Positions 45,659 to 54,635 of a DNA stretch of 60,239 nucleotides are shown here, one piece after another. Below the pieces are notes generated by a model. That model ran no database searches and had not been told where the DNA came from. It saw only the letters and a list, made by a program, of their open reading frames with translations. Within the stretch, counting starts at the first letter, position 1, and each line of letters opens with the position of its first letter. The DNA is from Halovibrio variabilis (GTDB lineage: Bacteria > Pseudomonadota > Gammaproteobacteria > Pseudomonadales > Halomonadaceae): contig NZ_BJXV01000005.1 of the NCBI RefSeq assembly GCF_007991175.1, positions 1 to 60,239 of the forward strand. Reading direction: 5' to 3'. The position numbers and the translations under genes are program-made.

Positions 45659-47788
45659 CTAGCGACTAATTTCACGCCGAAAAGGCGGCAGTGCATCCAA
45701 TAGCGCTTGCCCGTAGCGGCGGGTAATCACCCGCTTATCCAGCAAGGTAATCGTCCCCCGGTCACTCTCTTTGCGAATCAACCGCCCGCAGGCCTGTACC
45801 AGTTTGATCGACGCATCGGGCACGCTAATACGCATAAAGGCATTACCACCCTGGCTCTCTATCCACTCCGCTAACGTAGCGCCTACCGGATCGTCAGGCA
45901 CCGCAAACGGCAGGCGGGTAATCACCACATGCGTCAAATAGTCGCCGGGTAGATCAATCCCTTCGGCAAAGCTTGCCAGTCCAAAGATCACGCTGCCTTC
46001 GCCTCTATCCACTGCCGCGCGATGGCGCTCAATAAGCTCTCGCTTAGGCAGCGCATCCTGGGCGAGCACGCGCGCTTTCACCGTCGCTGGCAAGGCTTTA
46101 TCCACCGCCCGCAGCTGGGCACGGGAAGAGAACAGCACCAGCGCCGCCTCTTTGTCGGCCAACTGCGAAACAAACGTGACGATGGCTCGCTCGTGCGCTT
46201 CCCTGTCGCCTGGGTCGGTGGCCTCTGGGGGCACCCGCAGCACCGCATTGGCGTAATCAAACGGGCTCGGCAGCGCCTGATAGCGATAGCGATTGGCCAG
46301 GCCTGCACGCTCCTGCAGGCGCTCGAAGCGCCCCAGCGCGGTCAAGGTCGCCGAGGTGACCACCGCCCCATGACAGCGCCCCCACAAATGTTTGGCCAGG
46401 GTATGCGCCGCTGACACCGGGCTGGCCGAAAACTCCACTTCTGGTTCACCGGCCACACGGCTCAGGGTGATCCAGCGGGCGCTAGGCGCTTCATTGGCCA
46501 AATCCTGCTCGCTAAACGCCTGCCACAGCGCGTGGGCTTCTAAAGAACGCCCGTGAAGCAGTGCCACCAAGGGCAACCAGGCCTCTGCCTGCTCACGGTC
46601 AAGACCGGTCTGCTTATCGGGGTCAAGACTCTCGCGCAGAATATCGCTGATACTCTCCAAACAGCGCGACAGCGAAGCAAACATGACCAATAGCTGTTGC
46701 GCCTGTTCACGCAGGGCACCAGGCACTTGGCCTTTCTCAAAGCGCGACTGATGCGTGGCCTCTTCGTCAGCCAAACCGTTGGGCCGCCCGGCCAACTGGT
46801 GCCCCACGCTAAACACATCGCCTAACGCGGGCTCCAGGTTATGAATCAGTTCCGGCAAACTCCCCAACAAGCGAGCCACCGTGGGCTGAATAGCCAGCGC
46901 TTGATGCAAGTCGGTCAAACTACTTTTCAGCGTTTTCAACCAGCGCAAACAGCCGTGCACTGCAAAACGATGGGCAAAGTGGGAGAGCGCTTTCTCCGGG
47001 AGATGGTGGCCTTCATCAAAGACAAAGATGCAGTCCGCCGGGTCGGGCAAAATGGCACCGCCACCCAGCGCTAAATCAGCTAGTACAAGGTCGTGATTGG
47101 CGACGATGACATCGGCGTTTTCCAGCTCGCGACGCGAACGAAAAAACGCACAGGCGCCAAAGTGCCCGCAGCGCCGCCCCGTACACTGGCGATGATCTAC
47201 CGTTAGTCGACGCCAGTGGGCATCGTCAATCGCTTCAGGCCAGTTATCGCGATCCCCCTCCCACTCGCCCTGGCCATAGGCTTGGGCCATATCACTGGCA
47301 ATCACGTTAAAGTCGCTGCTCTGCGTTTGCAGCGACTGCTCAAACAGCGACAGCGTGGGGTTGGGTTCACTGCCTTCAAGCGCCTGGTCTAGCCGCGCCA
47401 CGCACACATAACGGCCACGCCCTTTAGCTAACGCGTAGCGAAAGGCGATGCCGCTGTGGCTGGCCAGCGAAGGTAAATCCTGATTGAGCACCTGCTCTTG
47501 CAGCGCAACCGTCGCTGTCGAGATGATTAGCCGCTTACCGCGCGCTTTGGCGATTGGCAAAGCGGCAATCAAATAGGCCAGCGTTTTACCCGTACCGGTG
47601 CCCGCTTCAAGCACACAGACATGGGTATCACTCGTTCGCTTACCCTCGCCGTCGCTTTCGATATTACCCAGCGTCCGGGCGATTTCGGCGATCATCATGC
47701 GCTGGCCGTAGCGTGGGGTTAGCCCCAGGGTATCCACCACACGACGGTACGCGTCTTGAATCTCGCTTTTGAGGGCTGTATCAAGCAT
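45659..47788 (-). CDS. dinG: ATP-dependent DNA helicase DinG
   Basis: A 709-residue XPD-like superfamily 2 helicase. It has the Walker A segment EAGTGTGKTLAYLIAA, iron-sulfur cysteines (YVCVARL, then CTGRRCGHFGACAFF), and the DEGH box VFDEGHHLP. Later motifs are VVTSATLTALG, GLASFAEGIDLPGDYL and VQACGRLIRKESDRG. It unwinds forked DNA, R-loops and D-loops with 5'-3' polarity. It starts five bases after the rhlB stop, so it seems cotranscribed with the RNA helicase. No LexA box was seen upstream. Confidence 0.94.
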   Translation of the reverse strand: MLDTALKSEIQDAYRRVVDTLGLTPRYGQRMMIAEIARTLGNIESDGEGKRTSDTHVCVLEAGTGTGKTLAYLIAALPIAKARGKRLIISTATVALQEQVLNQDLPSLASHSGIAFRYALAKGRGRYVCVARLDQALEGSEPNPTLSLFEQSLQTQSSDFNVIASDMAQAYGQGEWEGDRDNWPEAIDDAHWRRLTVDHRQCTGRRCGHFGACAFFRSRRELENADVIVANHDLVLADLALGGGAILPDPADCIFVFDEGHHLPEKALSHFAHRFAVHGCLRWLKTLKSSLTDLHQALAIQPTVARLLGSLPELIHNLEPALGDVFSVGHQLAGRPNGLADEEATHQSRFEKGQVPGALREQAQQLLVMFASLSRCLESISDILRESLDPDKQTGLDREQAEAWLPLVALLHGRSLEAHALWQAFSEQDLANEAPSARWITLSRVAGEPEVEFSASPVSAAHTLAKHLWGRCHGAVVTSATLTALGRFERLQERAGLANRYRYQALPSPFDYANAVLRVPPEATDPGDREAHERAIVTFVSQLADKEAALVLFSSRAQLRAVDKALPATVKARVLAQDALPKRELIERHRAAVDRGEGSVIFGLASFAEGIDLPGDYLTHVVITRLPFAVPDDPVGATLAEWIESQGGNAFMRISVPDASIKLVQACGRLIRKESDRGTITLLDKRVITRRYGQALLDALPPFRREISR

Positions 47789-47793
47789 GTGGC

Positions 47794-49068
47794 TTAGAGC
47801 ATACCTTCCGGCGGATGCACGCAGGGCAGCTTGTCGTTGATATAGCGCTCGATTTCCGGCAGTGAGAACGCATCCTCTTCGCCGACAAAGCTGATCGAGA
47901 CACCCTTGGCACCGGCACGACCGGTACGACCAATGCGGTGCACGTAGTCTTCCGGGTCTTCGGGCAGGGTGTAATTGATGACGTGGCTAACGTCTTCAAT
48001 GTGAATCCCACGACCAGCAACGTCGGTCGCGACCAACACCTGAATTTCGCCTTCGCGGAAGCTTTCCAGAGTGTTGATACGCTGATTCTGCGGCACATCG
48101 CCCGATAGCATCGCGACGCTGACGCCAGCCTTTCTAAGCAGATCGTCCAGCTTGCGCACTACGTCACGGCGATTACAAAAAACCATCACGCGCTCAAAGC
48201 TTTCCTGCTTGAGCAGGTTAACCAACAGGCGTTGTTTATCGTCGTCGGATACCAGGTACACGCGCTGATCGATATCCGCTTGGTTCTCAACGGTGACTTC
48301 AATCTCAACGTGGGCCGGGTCTAGCGTCCACTGGCTGGCAAGGCTCAAGATATCGTCGGTAAAAGTGGCCGAGAAGAGGAAGGTCTGGCGCTCTTCTTTT
48401 TTCGGCGTGTAGCGAATAATCCGCTTCACGTCGGGGATAAAGCCCATCGACAACATACGGTCGGCTTCATCTAACACCAGCACTTCAACTTCGTTGAGAT
48501 CGATATCGCGTTTCTGGTGGAAATCCAACAGGCGCCCTGGCGTTGCCACCAGAATATCGATTTTACTGCCCAGGCTTTCGCGCTGCTTCTGGTAGTCCAT
48601 ACCGCCGACGACACTGGCCACATTGAGCTGGGTAAAGCGCGCTAAGGCTTTGGCGTCTTTTTCGATCTGCAGTGCCAGCTCGCGGGTAGGCGCAATAATC
48701 AAGGCGCGCGGCGCACCCGGTTTTTGACCGTCTGGCGTAGGCTCTTCCAGGAAGTAGGCCATCACCGAGATCAAAAAGGCGGCGGTTTTACCGGTTCCAG
48801 TTTGTGCTTTACCGACAATGTCGCCACCTAATAGCGTTTGGCGTAGCGCCTCAGCCTGAATAGGCGTGCAATATTCAAACCCTTGGGCATGAATAGCGCG
48901 CATTAAAGGTAGCGGCAGATCAAAGTCATGAAAGCGCCACTTGCCGGCCACGGCAGGCACCTGAAACTGACGAAGATCCCAGCTCGACTGGCGACGACGC
49001 GGTTTACGACGGCGGCGTTTTGGCTTGCGATTCTGGGCCGGGGCTGTGGTCTGTTCCGACTCGCTCAT
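47794..49068 (-). CDS. rhlB: DEAD-box ATP-dependent RNA helicase, RhlB-like
   Basis: A 424-residue RNA helicase. The N-terminal 30 residues are strongly basic ([20 protein letters not shown]). Motifs in order: Q motif [26 protein letters not shown], Ia [35 protein letters not shown] and [12 protein letters not shown]. It most resembles RhlB, the degradosome helicase. Assignment to RhlB rather than another RNA helicase subfamily is moderately certain. It is upstream of dinG and divergent from the small basic protein gene. Confidence 0.88.
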   Translation of the reverse strand: MSESEQTTAPAQNRKPKRRRRKPRRRQSSWDLRQFQVPAVAGKWRFHDFDLPLPLMRAIHAQGFEYCTPIQAEALRQTLLGGDIVGKAQTGTGKTAAFLISVMAYFLEEPTPDGQKPGAPRALIIAPTRELALQIEKDAKALARFTQLNVASVVGGMDYQKQRESLGSKIDILVATPGRLLDFHQKRDIDLNEVEVLVLDEADRMLSMGFIPDVKRIIRYTPKKEERQTFLFSATFTDDILSLASQWTLDPAHVEIEVTVENQADIDQRVYLVSDDDKQRLLVNLLKQESFERVMVFCNRRDVVRKLDDLLRKAGVSVAMLSGDVPQNQRINTLESFREGEIQVLVATDVAGRGIHIEDVSHVINYTLPEDPEDYVHRIGRTGRAGAKGVSISFVGEEDAFSLPEIERYINDKLPCVHPPEGML

Positions 49069-49212
49069 AGGCTATCTATCTGTCCATTGCTGTGGAAGTT
49101 GGCATCATGAAGCGCACATTGTACCAGGGCTTGGCGATAAGAGCGCGTCCTGCTGTCGAAGGAGTCCCAAGGCCTGCTAGAATAGCGGTCAAATTGACGT
49201 AAGGAGCGCGAC

Positions 49213-49470
49213 ATGACGCGTAAGAAAAAAACTCGTTCACTGGCCGACAAGGTAACTATTCGTACCGGCCGGCGTAAGGATTATAAAAAGTGGCGCCACG
49301 ACAACCCTGACCAAGTGGCCCCTTCGCGCCGTTTTGTGGCCAAAAAGCAGCAGCAGCGCAAGCTTCAGGCGGTGAAAAAACTCGCCCGCCAGCAAAGCGG
49401 CCAGCAGATCGCCATCCACCCGGATAAAAATGACAGCGGCACCGACAAACCTCATGGGGACGATTCGTAA
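49213..49470 (+). CDS. Small basic protein of unknown function, coupled to exonuclease III
   Basis: An 85-residue protein I do not recognise. Residues 1-60 are rich in Lys/Arg (MTRKKKTRSLADKVTIRTG, then RRFVAKKQQQRKLQAVKKLA); the last 20 are acidic and polar. There is no signal peptide or membrane segment. It is likely a nucleic-acid or ribosome-associated protein, by composition only. AAGGAG lies six bases before the ATG, and the stop overlaps the exonuclease III start by one base (TAATG). These two signals make it a real gene. Confidence 0.8.
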   Translation: MTRKKKTRSLADKVTIRTGRRKDYKKWRHDNPDQVAPSRRFVAKKQQQRKLQAVKKLARQQSGQQIAIHPDKNDSGTDKPHGDDS

Positions 49471-50297
49471 TGCGATTGGTTTCGTTCAATATTAACGGCA
49501 TCCGGGCGCGCCTTCACCAGTTGCAGGCGTTGATCGACACCCAGCAGCCAGACGTGATTGGCCTGCAGGAAACCAAGGTGCAGGATAGCGAATTCCCCAT
49601 CGCCGACGTGGAAGCCATGGGCTACCACGTGTTTTATCACGGCCAGAAAGGCCATTACGGGGTTGCCTTAATGTGCCGCCAGGCACCCCAAGAGGTGTTT
49701 TACGGCTTTCCCGACGATGAGGAAGACGCTCAGTGCCGTATGATTGGCGTTCGCCTGCTGGCTGACGACGGCGAAGCCGTGACAATCTGGAACGGCTATT
49801 TTCCGCAGGGTGAAAACGTCACTCACCCGACCAAGTTTCCCTATAAAAAGCATTTTTACGGCCAGTTAGCGCGACTGCTTAACCAGCAGTGCCGTCCTGA
49901 CGAGCGGTTAGCGATCATGGGCGATTTTAATATCTCACCGGAAGACCAGGATATCGGCATCGGCGAGGCCAACCGCAAGCGCTGGCTGCGCGAAGGCAAG
50001 ACCAGTTTTCAGCCCATCGAGCGCGAATGGCTTGAGGGTATCAAAGCGTGGGGGCTTAACGATAGCTATCGCCTCTGCCACCCTCACAGCGATGACCGTT
50101 TTAGCTGGTTTGATTACCGCTCGAAAGGGTTTGATCGCGAGCCCAAGCGTGGCCTGCGCATCGACTATATCCTAGTCACCCAGGCGCTAGCCGAGCATGC
50201 CACCGGCGCCGGCATCGACTACGACCTGCGCGGCATGGAGCGACCATCGGATCACGCGCCCACCTGGAGTGACTTTGATATTGCGCTTCAATCGTAG
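49470..50297 (+). CDS. xthA: Exodeoxyribonuclease III (AP endonuclease)
   Basis: A 275-residue endonuclease/exonuclease/phosphatase-fold enzyme of base excision repair that cuts 5' to abasic sites. It has SFNINGIRARLHQL, the metal-binding Glu34 in GLQETKVQD, GDFNISPEDQDIGIGEANR, and the C-terminal pair RIDYILVT and SDHAPTW. The length matches E. coli Xth (268). Translation is coupled to the small basic protein. A REP-like element follows about 33 bases downstream. Confidence 0.93.
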   Translation: MRLVSFNINGIRARLHQLQALIDTQQPDVIGLQETKVQDSEFPIADVEAMGYHVFYHGQKGHYGVALMCRQAPQEVFYGFPDDEEDAQCRMIGVRLLADDGEAVTIWNGYFPQGENVTHPTKFPYKKHFYGQLARLLNQQCRPDERLAIMGDFNISPEDQDIGIGEANRKRWLREGKTSFQPIEREWLEGIKAWGLNDSYRLCHPHSDDRFSWFDYRSKGFDREPKRGLRIDYILVTQALAEHATGAGIDYDLRGMERPSDHAPTWSDFDIALQS

Positions 50298-50330
50298 TTT
50301 TTAGCTTATTCGTAGGCACCACTAAAACAG

Positions 50331-50404
50331 TCGCGAGCTAAAGCTACCTCCCACAAATGCAACTATCAGTCTGGTAGAGGTAACTCTTTGCAGAGTGACG
50401 AGGC
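50331..50404. repeat. REP-like element downstream of xthA and the TPR gene
   Basis: TCGCGAGCTAAAGCTACC onward (50331-50354) matches 20385-20408 at 22 of 24 bases. The following 50 bases also resemble 20409-20459 and end with the same GTGACGA. It sits between two convergent genes. Confidence 0.75.
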
Positions 50405-50427
50405 GCCTGTTTTTAGTACCAAGCAAC

Positions 50428-51504
50428 CTAGTTGAAGCTGGCCAGCCACTGCTCCGCCTCGTCGTCACCTAGCTCGGAGGCGTGGGTAAAGGCTTGCTGG
50501 GCTTGCTCATTTTCTCCCCAAGCGTAGGCGAGCTGGCCATAGGCACGCCAATCATCGCTAGATTGGGTTGCTATTGCCAGGGCACGCCGGGCATTTAGCG
50601 CCTTTTCGGCGTCTTTAGCCTGTTGCCAGGCGTTCGCCAGTAGGCGCAGATTTGATTCGTCGCGCACGATATCGCCATCCGCCAGCGCTTGTTCAAGGTG
50701 CTCGGCGGCCCGAGCGGGGGTCCCGCCAGCAAGATGCAGCTGAATCAAGAGCCAAAAATCTGCCTGTTCGGTTAACTTGCCTAATTGCCACGCCGTCTCC
50801 CACAGGCCGGCGGCTACACCTTGCTGACCCGCCTGCTGGGCAAGTCCGGCGGCTTGGCGCCATTGGGCGGCATCGCTTTGCGCATTCAAGCCATCCAACA
50901 GCCAGACCAGCGCCTGCTCGCCCTGCCCCGCATGGCGATAAACGGCCAGGGTCAGCGTTTGCTGTCTTTCATTGAGCGCTTGATGGCGAGCGGACATTTG
51001 CTCAAGCGCCCGGTCGAGCCACTGGGCAGCTTCTTCCCAGCGCGCCTGGTGGGCCAACAGGCGAGTTAACTGCCAGGTAGTATCGATATCTTGCCGGTTG
51101 GCTAACCACTCACTGAGTAGTTCAATAGCTTGATCGCGCTGGCCGGCCGCACGACGCAGTGAGGCTTCCTCACGCAGCCAGCGGGCCGCTTGAGCGTCAT
51201 CAACGCCGCTTAAGCCACGCGCAACCGCAAGCCGATCCGCTGCCGCCGCGTGCTTATCCTGCCGTGCCAGGGCGCCTGCCGCCAGCTGTTGATAGAGCGC
51301 GCTGGCCCATTGATCCGACTGATTGCCCGGCGCGAAACGCTCGGCCTGAGCGGTTGCCCGCTCGACAACGCTGGTTAACGCGCCGTCTTGCAACTGGGCC
51401 TGCAGCGCGTTGAGGTCGGCAATCACATCGCCTTGCAGCGCCGGGCTTGCCTGCGCTGAGAGCGACCAGACGCCTAGTAAGCAAATCATTAAAGGACGCT
51501 TCAT
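50428..51504 (-). CDS. TPR-repeat periplasmic protein of the TonB2 operon
   Basis: A 358-residue exported protein with signal peptide MKRPLMICLLGVWSLSAQAS. It is composed of helical tetratricopeptide-like repeats (for example QWASALYQQLAAGALARQD, WEEAAQWLDRALEQM and WRAYGQLAYAWGENEQAQQA). The last gene of the TonB2-type operon, four bases after tonB. TPR proteins at this place occur in Shewanella and Vibrio TonB2 clusters and probably stabilise the energiser complex. The exact role is unknown. Confidence 0.82.
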   Translation of the reverse strand: MKRPLMICLLGVWSLSAQASPALQGDVIADLNALQAQLQDGALTSVVERATAQAERFAPGNQSDQWASALYQQLAAGALARQDKHAAAADRLAVARGLSGVDDAQAARWLREEASLRRAAGQRDQAIELLSEWLANRQDIDTTWQLTRLLAHQARWEEAAQWLDRALEQMSARHQALNERQQTLTLAVYRHAGQGEQALVWLLDGLNAQSDAAQWRQAAGLAQQAGQQGVAAGLWETAWQLGKLTEQADFWLLIQLHLAGGTPARAAEHLEQALADGDIVRDESNLRLLANAWQQAKDAEKALNARRALAIATQSSDDWRAYGQLAYAWGENEQAQQAFTHASELGDDEAEQWLASFN

Positions 51505-51508
51505 ACGG

Positions 51509-52273
51509 CTACCTCAACTGAAACTCGATCCGCTGGGTGGCATTGCGCAACCGATTACTGGGTTCAAATTGCCACTGAGCAATCGCGTCCCGCGCGGCAT
51601 CATCGAATACACGCCGCGGCTGTGCATTGGTAATGCGAATTGAGGAAGTATCAACCCTGCCATTACGCTGAATGATAAAGGCCACTTCCACAAAGCCCTC
51701 CATGCCCCGCCGCTGTGCACGCGCAGGATAGTTAGGGTTCACCCGACTGGTCGGCGTGGCCTGACCAACGCTAACCGGTTCGTTAGAGGGAGCTGGCTCA
51801 GCCACCGGCGCGGCCTCGCGCTCAGCAGGCTCACTCTGCTCTATATTTGAAGGAGCGTTTTGCGTAGGCGCTGGCTCAGCAGGCGCTTCTCGCGGCAAAG
51901 GCTCCGGCGCTGGCTCTGGAGTAGGTTCCGGCTTCACTTCGGTCAGCTCAGGGAGCTCACTGTCCATTTCCACCGGCTCAACGGGTTCATCCGGCAGTTT
52001 GACGTCCGGCAAACTAATCGTGCTTTCTGCTACCGGAGGCGGCTCGGGTGTTGGCATAGGTGGCGGCGCTTGTTGCGGTGGCGCTTCAACGGGCTGCGGT
52101 GCAGGGGCTTCCTGTTCAGGCGCCACCTCCGGCGCTTCAACCATGGTCATCGCCATGCTCATGGTTAACTCCTCAGGCTCTTTCTCGGGGGGCGCCACCA
52201 GCTGAGCAAGCAGCCAAAACAGCCCGACGGCAAGCACCACACCGCCCAGCAGCGACAGCAGATGACGTATCAT
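51509..52273 (-). CDS. tonB: TonB family energy transducer
   Basis: A 254-residue protein that links the inner-membrane ExbB/ExbD motor to outer-membrane receptors. There is one N-terminal transmembrane helix (about 7-26). A long Pro/Glu-rich spacer follows (about 40-165, with PPQQAPPPMPTPEPPP). The C-terminal domain (about 175-254) has NPNYPARAQRRGMEGFVEVA, FIIQRNGRVD and DDAARDAIAQWQF. The compact C-terminal domain is of the TonB2 type. The start overlaps exbD by four bases. Confidence 0.93.
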   Translation of the reverse strand: MIRHLLSLLGGVVLAVGLFWLLAQLVAPPEKEPEELTMSMAMTMVEAPEVAPEQEAPAPQPVEAPPQQAPPPMPTPEPPPVAESTISLPDVKLPDEPVEPVEMDSELPELTEVKPEPTPEPAPEPLPREAPAEPAPTQNAPSNIEQSEPAEREAAPVAEPAPSNEPVSVGQATPTSRVNPNYPARAQRRGMEGFVEVAFIIQRNGRVDTSSIRITNAQPRRVFDDAARDAIAQWQFEPSNRLRNATQRIEFQLR

Positions 52274-52680
52274 GACCCACTCCGACTCGCCGCCACCGCC
52301 ACCTGGTCAATGCCCGCTTCGCGCAGCCGATCCATCACCTCGATCAGCAGTCCGGTGGTGGATTGGCGATCCGCCTGAATCACCACCGAGCCATCTTTAC
52401 TCAGCATATCGGCCACCTGCTGGCCGACTCGATGGACATCCACCGGGCTACCATCCACCCAGACAGCGCCGTCAGGGGAAACCGCGACCAACACTTGAGC
52501 ATTCGGGCGCGGGGTAGCGGCGCTGGATTCCGGCCGCTCAATTTTAACACCGCTCTCTTTGACAAAGCTGGTGGTCACGATAAAGAAAATCAGCATGATA
52601 AATACCACATCGAGCATCGGCGTTAGGTTCACCTCGTTGCTCTCCTCTGCGGCGTCCATGGAACGACGTCTACGCATCAC
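52270..52680 (-). CDS. exbD: Biopolymer transport protein ExbD
   Basis: A 136-residue single-pass membrane protein of the proton-driven motor. The basic N-terminus MMRRRRSMDAAEESNEVN precedes a helix with the essential Asp24 (NLTPMLDVVFIMLIFFIV). A periplasmic domain follows. It overlaps exbB by 11 bases and tonB by four. Confidence 0.94.
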   Translation of the reverse strand: MMRRRRSMDAAEESNEVNLTPMLDVVFIMLIFFIVTTSFVKESGVKIERPESSAATPRPNAQVLVAVSPDGAVWVDGSPVDVHRVGQQVADMLSKDGSVVIQADRQSTTGLLIEVMDRLREAGIDQVAVAASRSGS

Positions 52681-53212
52681 TCTCCTCCAGTGCCCGTGCT
52701 AGGCGATCATGCAGCCGCTGATCTTCACGACGAATGACATGCTCTAACCGACTAATAAATAATAGCCCCACCACGGCAATCGCCATGCCCGTTAAGGTCG
52801 GCAGCGTCGCCCGGGCAACACCGTCTGCCATGGCGCGGGCTTGATGGGTCTCGCTCAACGACAGGCTATCGAATACGCTAATCATGCCCGTTACCGTGCC
52901 TAGCAGACCCAGCAGTGGACACAACGCGACTAACAGTTTTAGCCAGGGCAAGGGTTTGCGCAGCCTAGCGACTAACGCTTGCGCCCACACCTGACGCAGC
53001 GTGCGAGCACTCCAACTGGTGTGGTCGCTGCGCGCGGCCCAGCGGCGCAGCAGCTGGCGTCGCGCCATGCGCCAGGTAATGCGGTAATACCACCAGCGCT
53101 CCATGGCCATGGCAAATACCAGCACGGCGACCACGGCCAACACGACCAACACTACGCCACCCGCCTCCACCAGGCGCTCAACGGGCTCGAGCCAAAGAGG
53201 AAGAGTGGACAT
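52670..53212 (-). CDS. exbB: Biopolymer transport protein ExbB (ExbB2 type)
   Basis: A 180-residue MotA/TolQ/ExbB channel protein with three membrane helices. They lie at about 18-36, with the conserved pair ALCPLLGLLGTVTGMISVFD and TLPTLTGMAIAVVGLLFIS further on. It forms the proton channel with ExbD. The short form, next to a second and much longer MotA/TolQ/ExbB protein (TtpC), is the TonB2 arrangement. It lies one base after ttpC. Confidence 0.92.
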   Translation of the reverse strand: MSTLPLWLEPVERLVEAGGVVLVVLAVVAVLVFAMAMERWWYYRITWRMARRQLLRRWAARSDHTSWSARTLRQVWAQALVARLRKPLPWLKLLVALCPLLGLLGTVTGMISVFDSLSLSETHQARAMADGVARATLPTLTGMAIAVVGLLFISRLEHVIRREDQRLHDRLARALEESDA

Positions 53213-53213
53213 A

Positions 53214-54635
53214 TTAGGTCACCGCAGGCGTGTGTGTTTGCGACTGTGCTTGCGACTGGGATTCAAGGTGGTCGGCCAATGCTGCGCTCGCCTGCCCTTC
53301 AATCACATGAGTTAAGTAACGACTACGGCCCGATAGCGCCGTTTGCACAAACAGCAGCGGCACCGCGGTAATTAAGCCCAGCACGGTGGTCACCAGCGCC
53401 TGGCTGATACCGCCCGCCATTAGCTGCGGGTCGCCGGTGCCAAACACGGTAATCGCCTGAAAGGTCACGATCATACCGGTCACCGTCCCCAACAAACCGA
53501 GCAGCGGTGCAATGGCCGCCAACAGTTTCACCATCGGCTGACTGCGTTCAAGCTTGGGCAGTTCGGCCAGCACCGCTTCATCCAGCCGTGCTTCCAGCGC
53601 TTCCGGGGTTTGGTGCTTATCCATGCCTTCAAAGCGCTGGAGTACCCGCCCTAGCGGATTATTGGCCTGCAGTTGACCGAGGGATTGCCGCTGGCGATTG
53701 ACGCGCATGCTGACCAGGATCAGATAGCCGTATTGGCCCAGGCCGATAATCAGGCCCAGAATACCCAGTGCCACGACCACATAACCAACGTAGCCGCCCT
53801 GCTGGAAACGCTCCCATAGGTTAGGCTGCTGCGCCAAGGCGTTCAGCACGCTGCCTTGAGTAGGGTCGACGGCCAACAGCGAGCTTTCACCCTGATAGTA
53901 GTCCGGCAACAGCTCAGCAATCTGTGGGGGCGTTCGCGGCATCACCGTCAGGCTGCCGTCGTGTTCACCGCGCTGTAACAGCGAAGACTCGGTGAATGCC
54001 GCAAAATCGCCCACTCGTAACAGCTCGCGAGTGGTGACCTCGCCGTTAGCATCGGCGACCGGCATGGAAAGCCGCTCGGCACGACCGCTACGCGCGGTGA
54101 GCGTCGCCAAGCGGTCTACCACGTTTTCCAACTGATGGCGCTCAAGCACTTCCACGTCATCCAAGCGTGGCGGCAGCGATTCCTCTTCGAGGGTGAGCAG
54201 GCTCTCCTCACCCAGCGCGTTGCGAATCTCAGAGCTATGCCGGACAAGGTTACTCAACAGACCTGAAAGCGCTTCGCCCTGCTCTGCCTGGCGTGCGTTT
54301 AGCTCGCTGGCTTGGTCTGCTTGCTCTGCCTGCTGCTGCTCCAGCACCTCTTGTTGCTGCTGGGCCTCTTCGTGCTCAGCGCGGGCCTGCTCCAGCGCGG
54401 CCTCTAACGCCTGCTGATCATCCAGGAAACCCATTAGCCGCTGCTGATCGCGCAGCTCTGCGGCCTCTCGGGCTTCGCGCAATGACGTTGCGCTTTCAGT
54501 TTGCGCCATCGACACGCTGCTAAATGCCACCAGCATCATTAGCGCGCCAATAGCAGCGAGCCGACGAACAGAGAACCGATTGGCAGGTTGCCGATAGATG
54601 GCTGAGCGATTGATTGCTTGGCTAAAACGACTCAT
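53214..54635 (-). CDS. ttpC: TtpC-like MotA/TolQ/ExbB protein with periplasmic coiled coil
   Basis: A 473-residue protein. It has an N-terminal signal or anchor (about 28-44), a long Gln/Glu/Ala-rich coiled coil (about 50-125), and a periplasmic domain. Three helices then carry the ExbB signature LLAAIAPLLGLLGTVTGMIV and GISQALVTTVLGLITAVPL. In Vibrio, TtpC is needed for TonB2-dependent iron uptake. The start overlaps the DUF3450 gene by four bases. Identity with TtpC is inferred from architecture and context. Confidence 0.87.
   Translation of the reverse strand: MSRFSQAINRSAIYRQPANRFSVRRLAAIGALMMLVAFSSVSMAQTESATSLREAREAAELRDQQRLMGFLDDQQALEAALEQARAEHEEAQQQQEVLEQQQAEQADQASELNARQAEQGEALSGLLSNLVRHSSEIRNALGEESLLTLEEESLPPRLDDVEVLERHQLENVVDRLATLTARSGRAERLSMPVADANGEVTTRELLRVGDFAAFTESSLLQRGEHDGSLTVMPRTPPQIAELLPDYYQGESSLLAVDPTQGSVLNALAQQPNLWERFQQGGYVGYVVVALGILGLIIGLGQYGYLILVSMRVNRQRQSLGQLQANNPLGRVLQRFEGMDKHQTPEALEARLDEAVLAELPKLERSQPMVKLLAAIAPLLGLLGTVTGMIVTFQAITVFGTGDPQLMAGGISQALVTTVLGLITAVPLLFVQTALSGRSRYLTHVIEGQASAALADHLESQSQAQSQTHTPAVT

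Noticed and set aside
51860..52275. Antisense reading frames opposite tonB with low-complexity Arg/Gly-rich products.
   Set aside because: They mirror the Pro/Glu-rich TonB spacer and have the usual bias of antisense frames in GC-rich genes.
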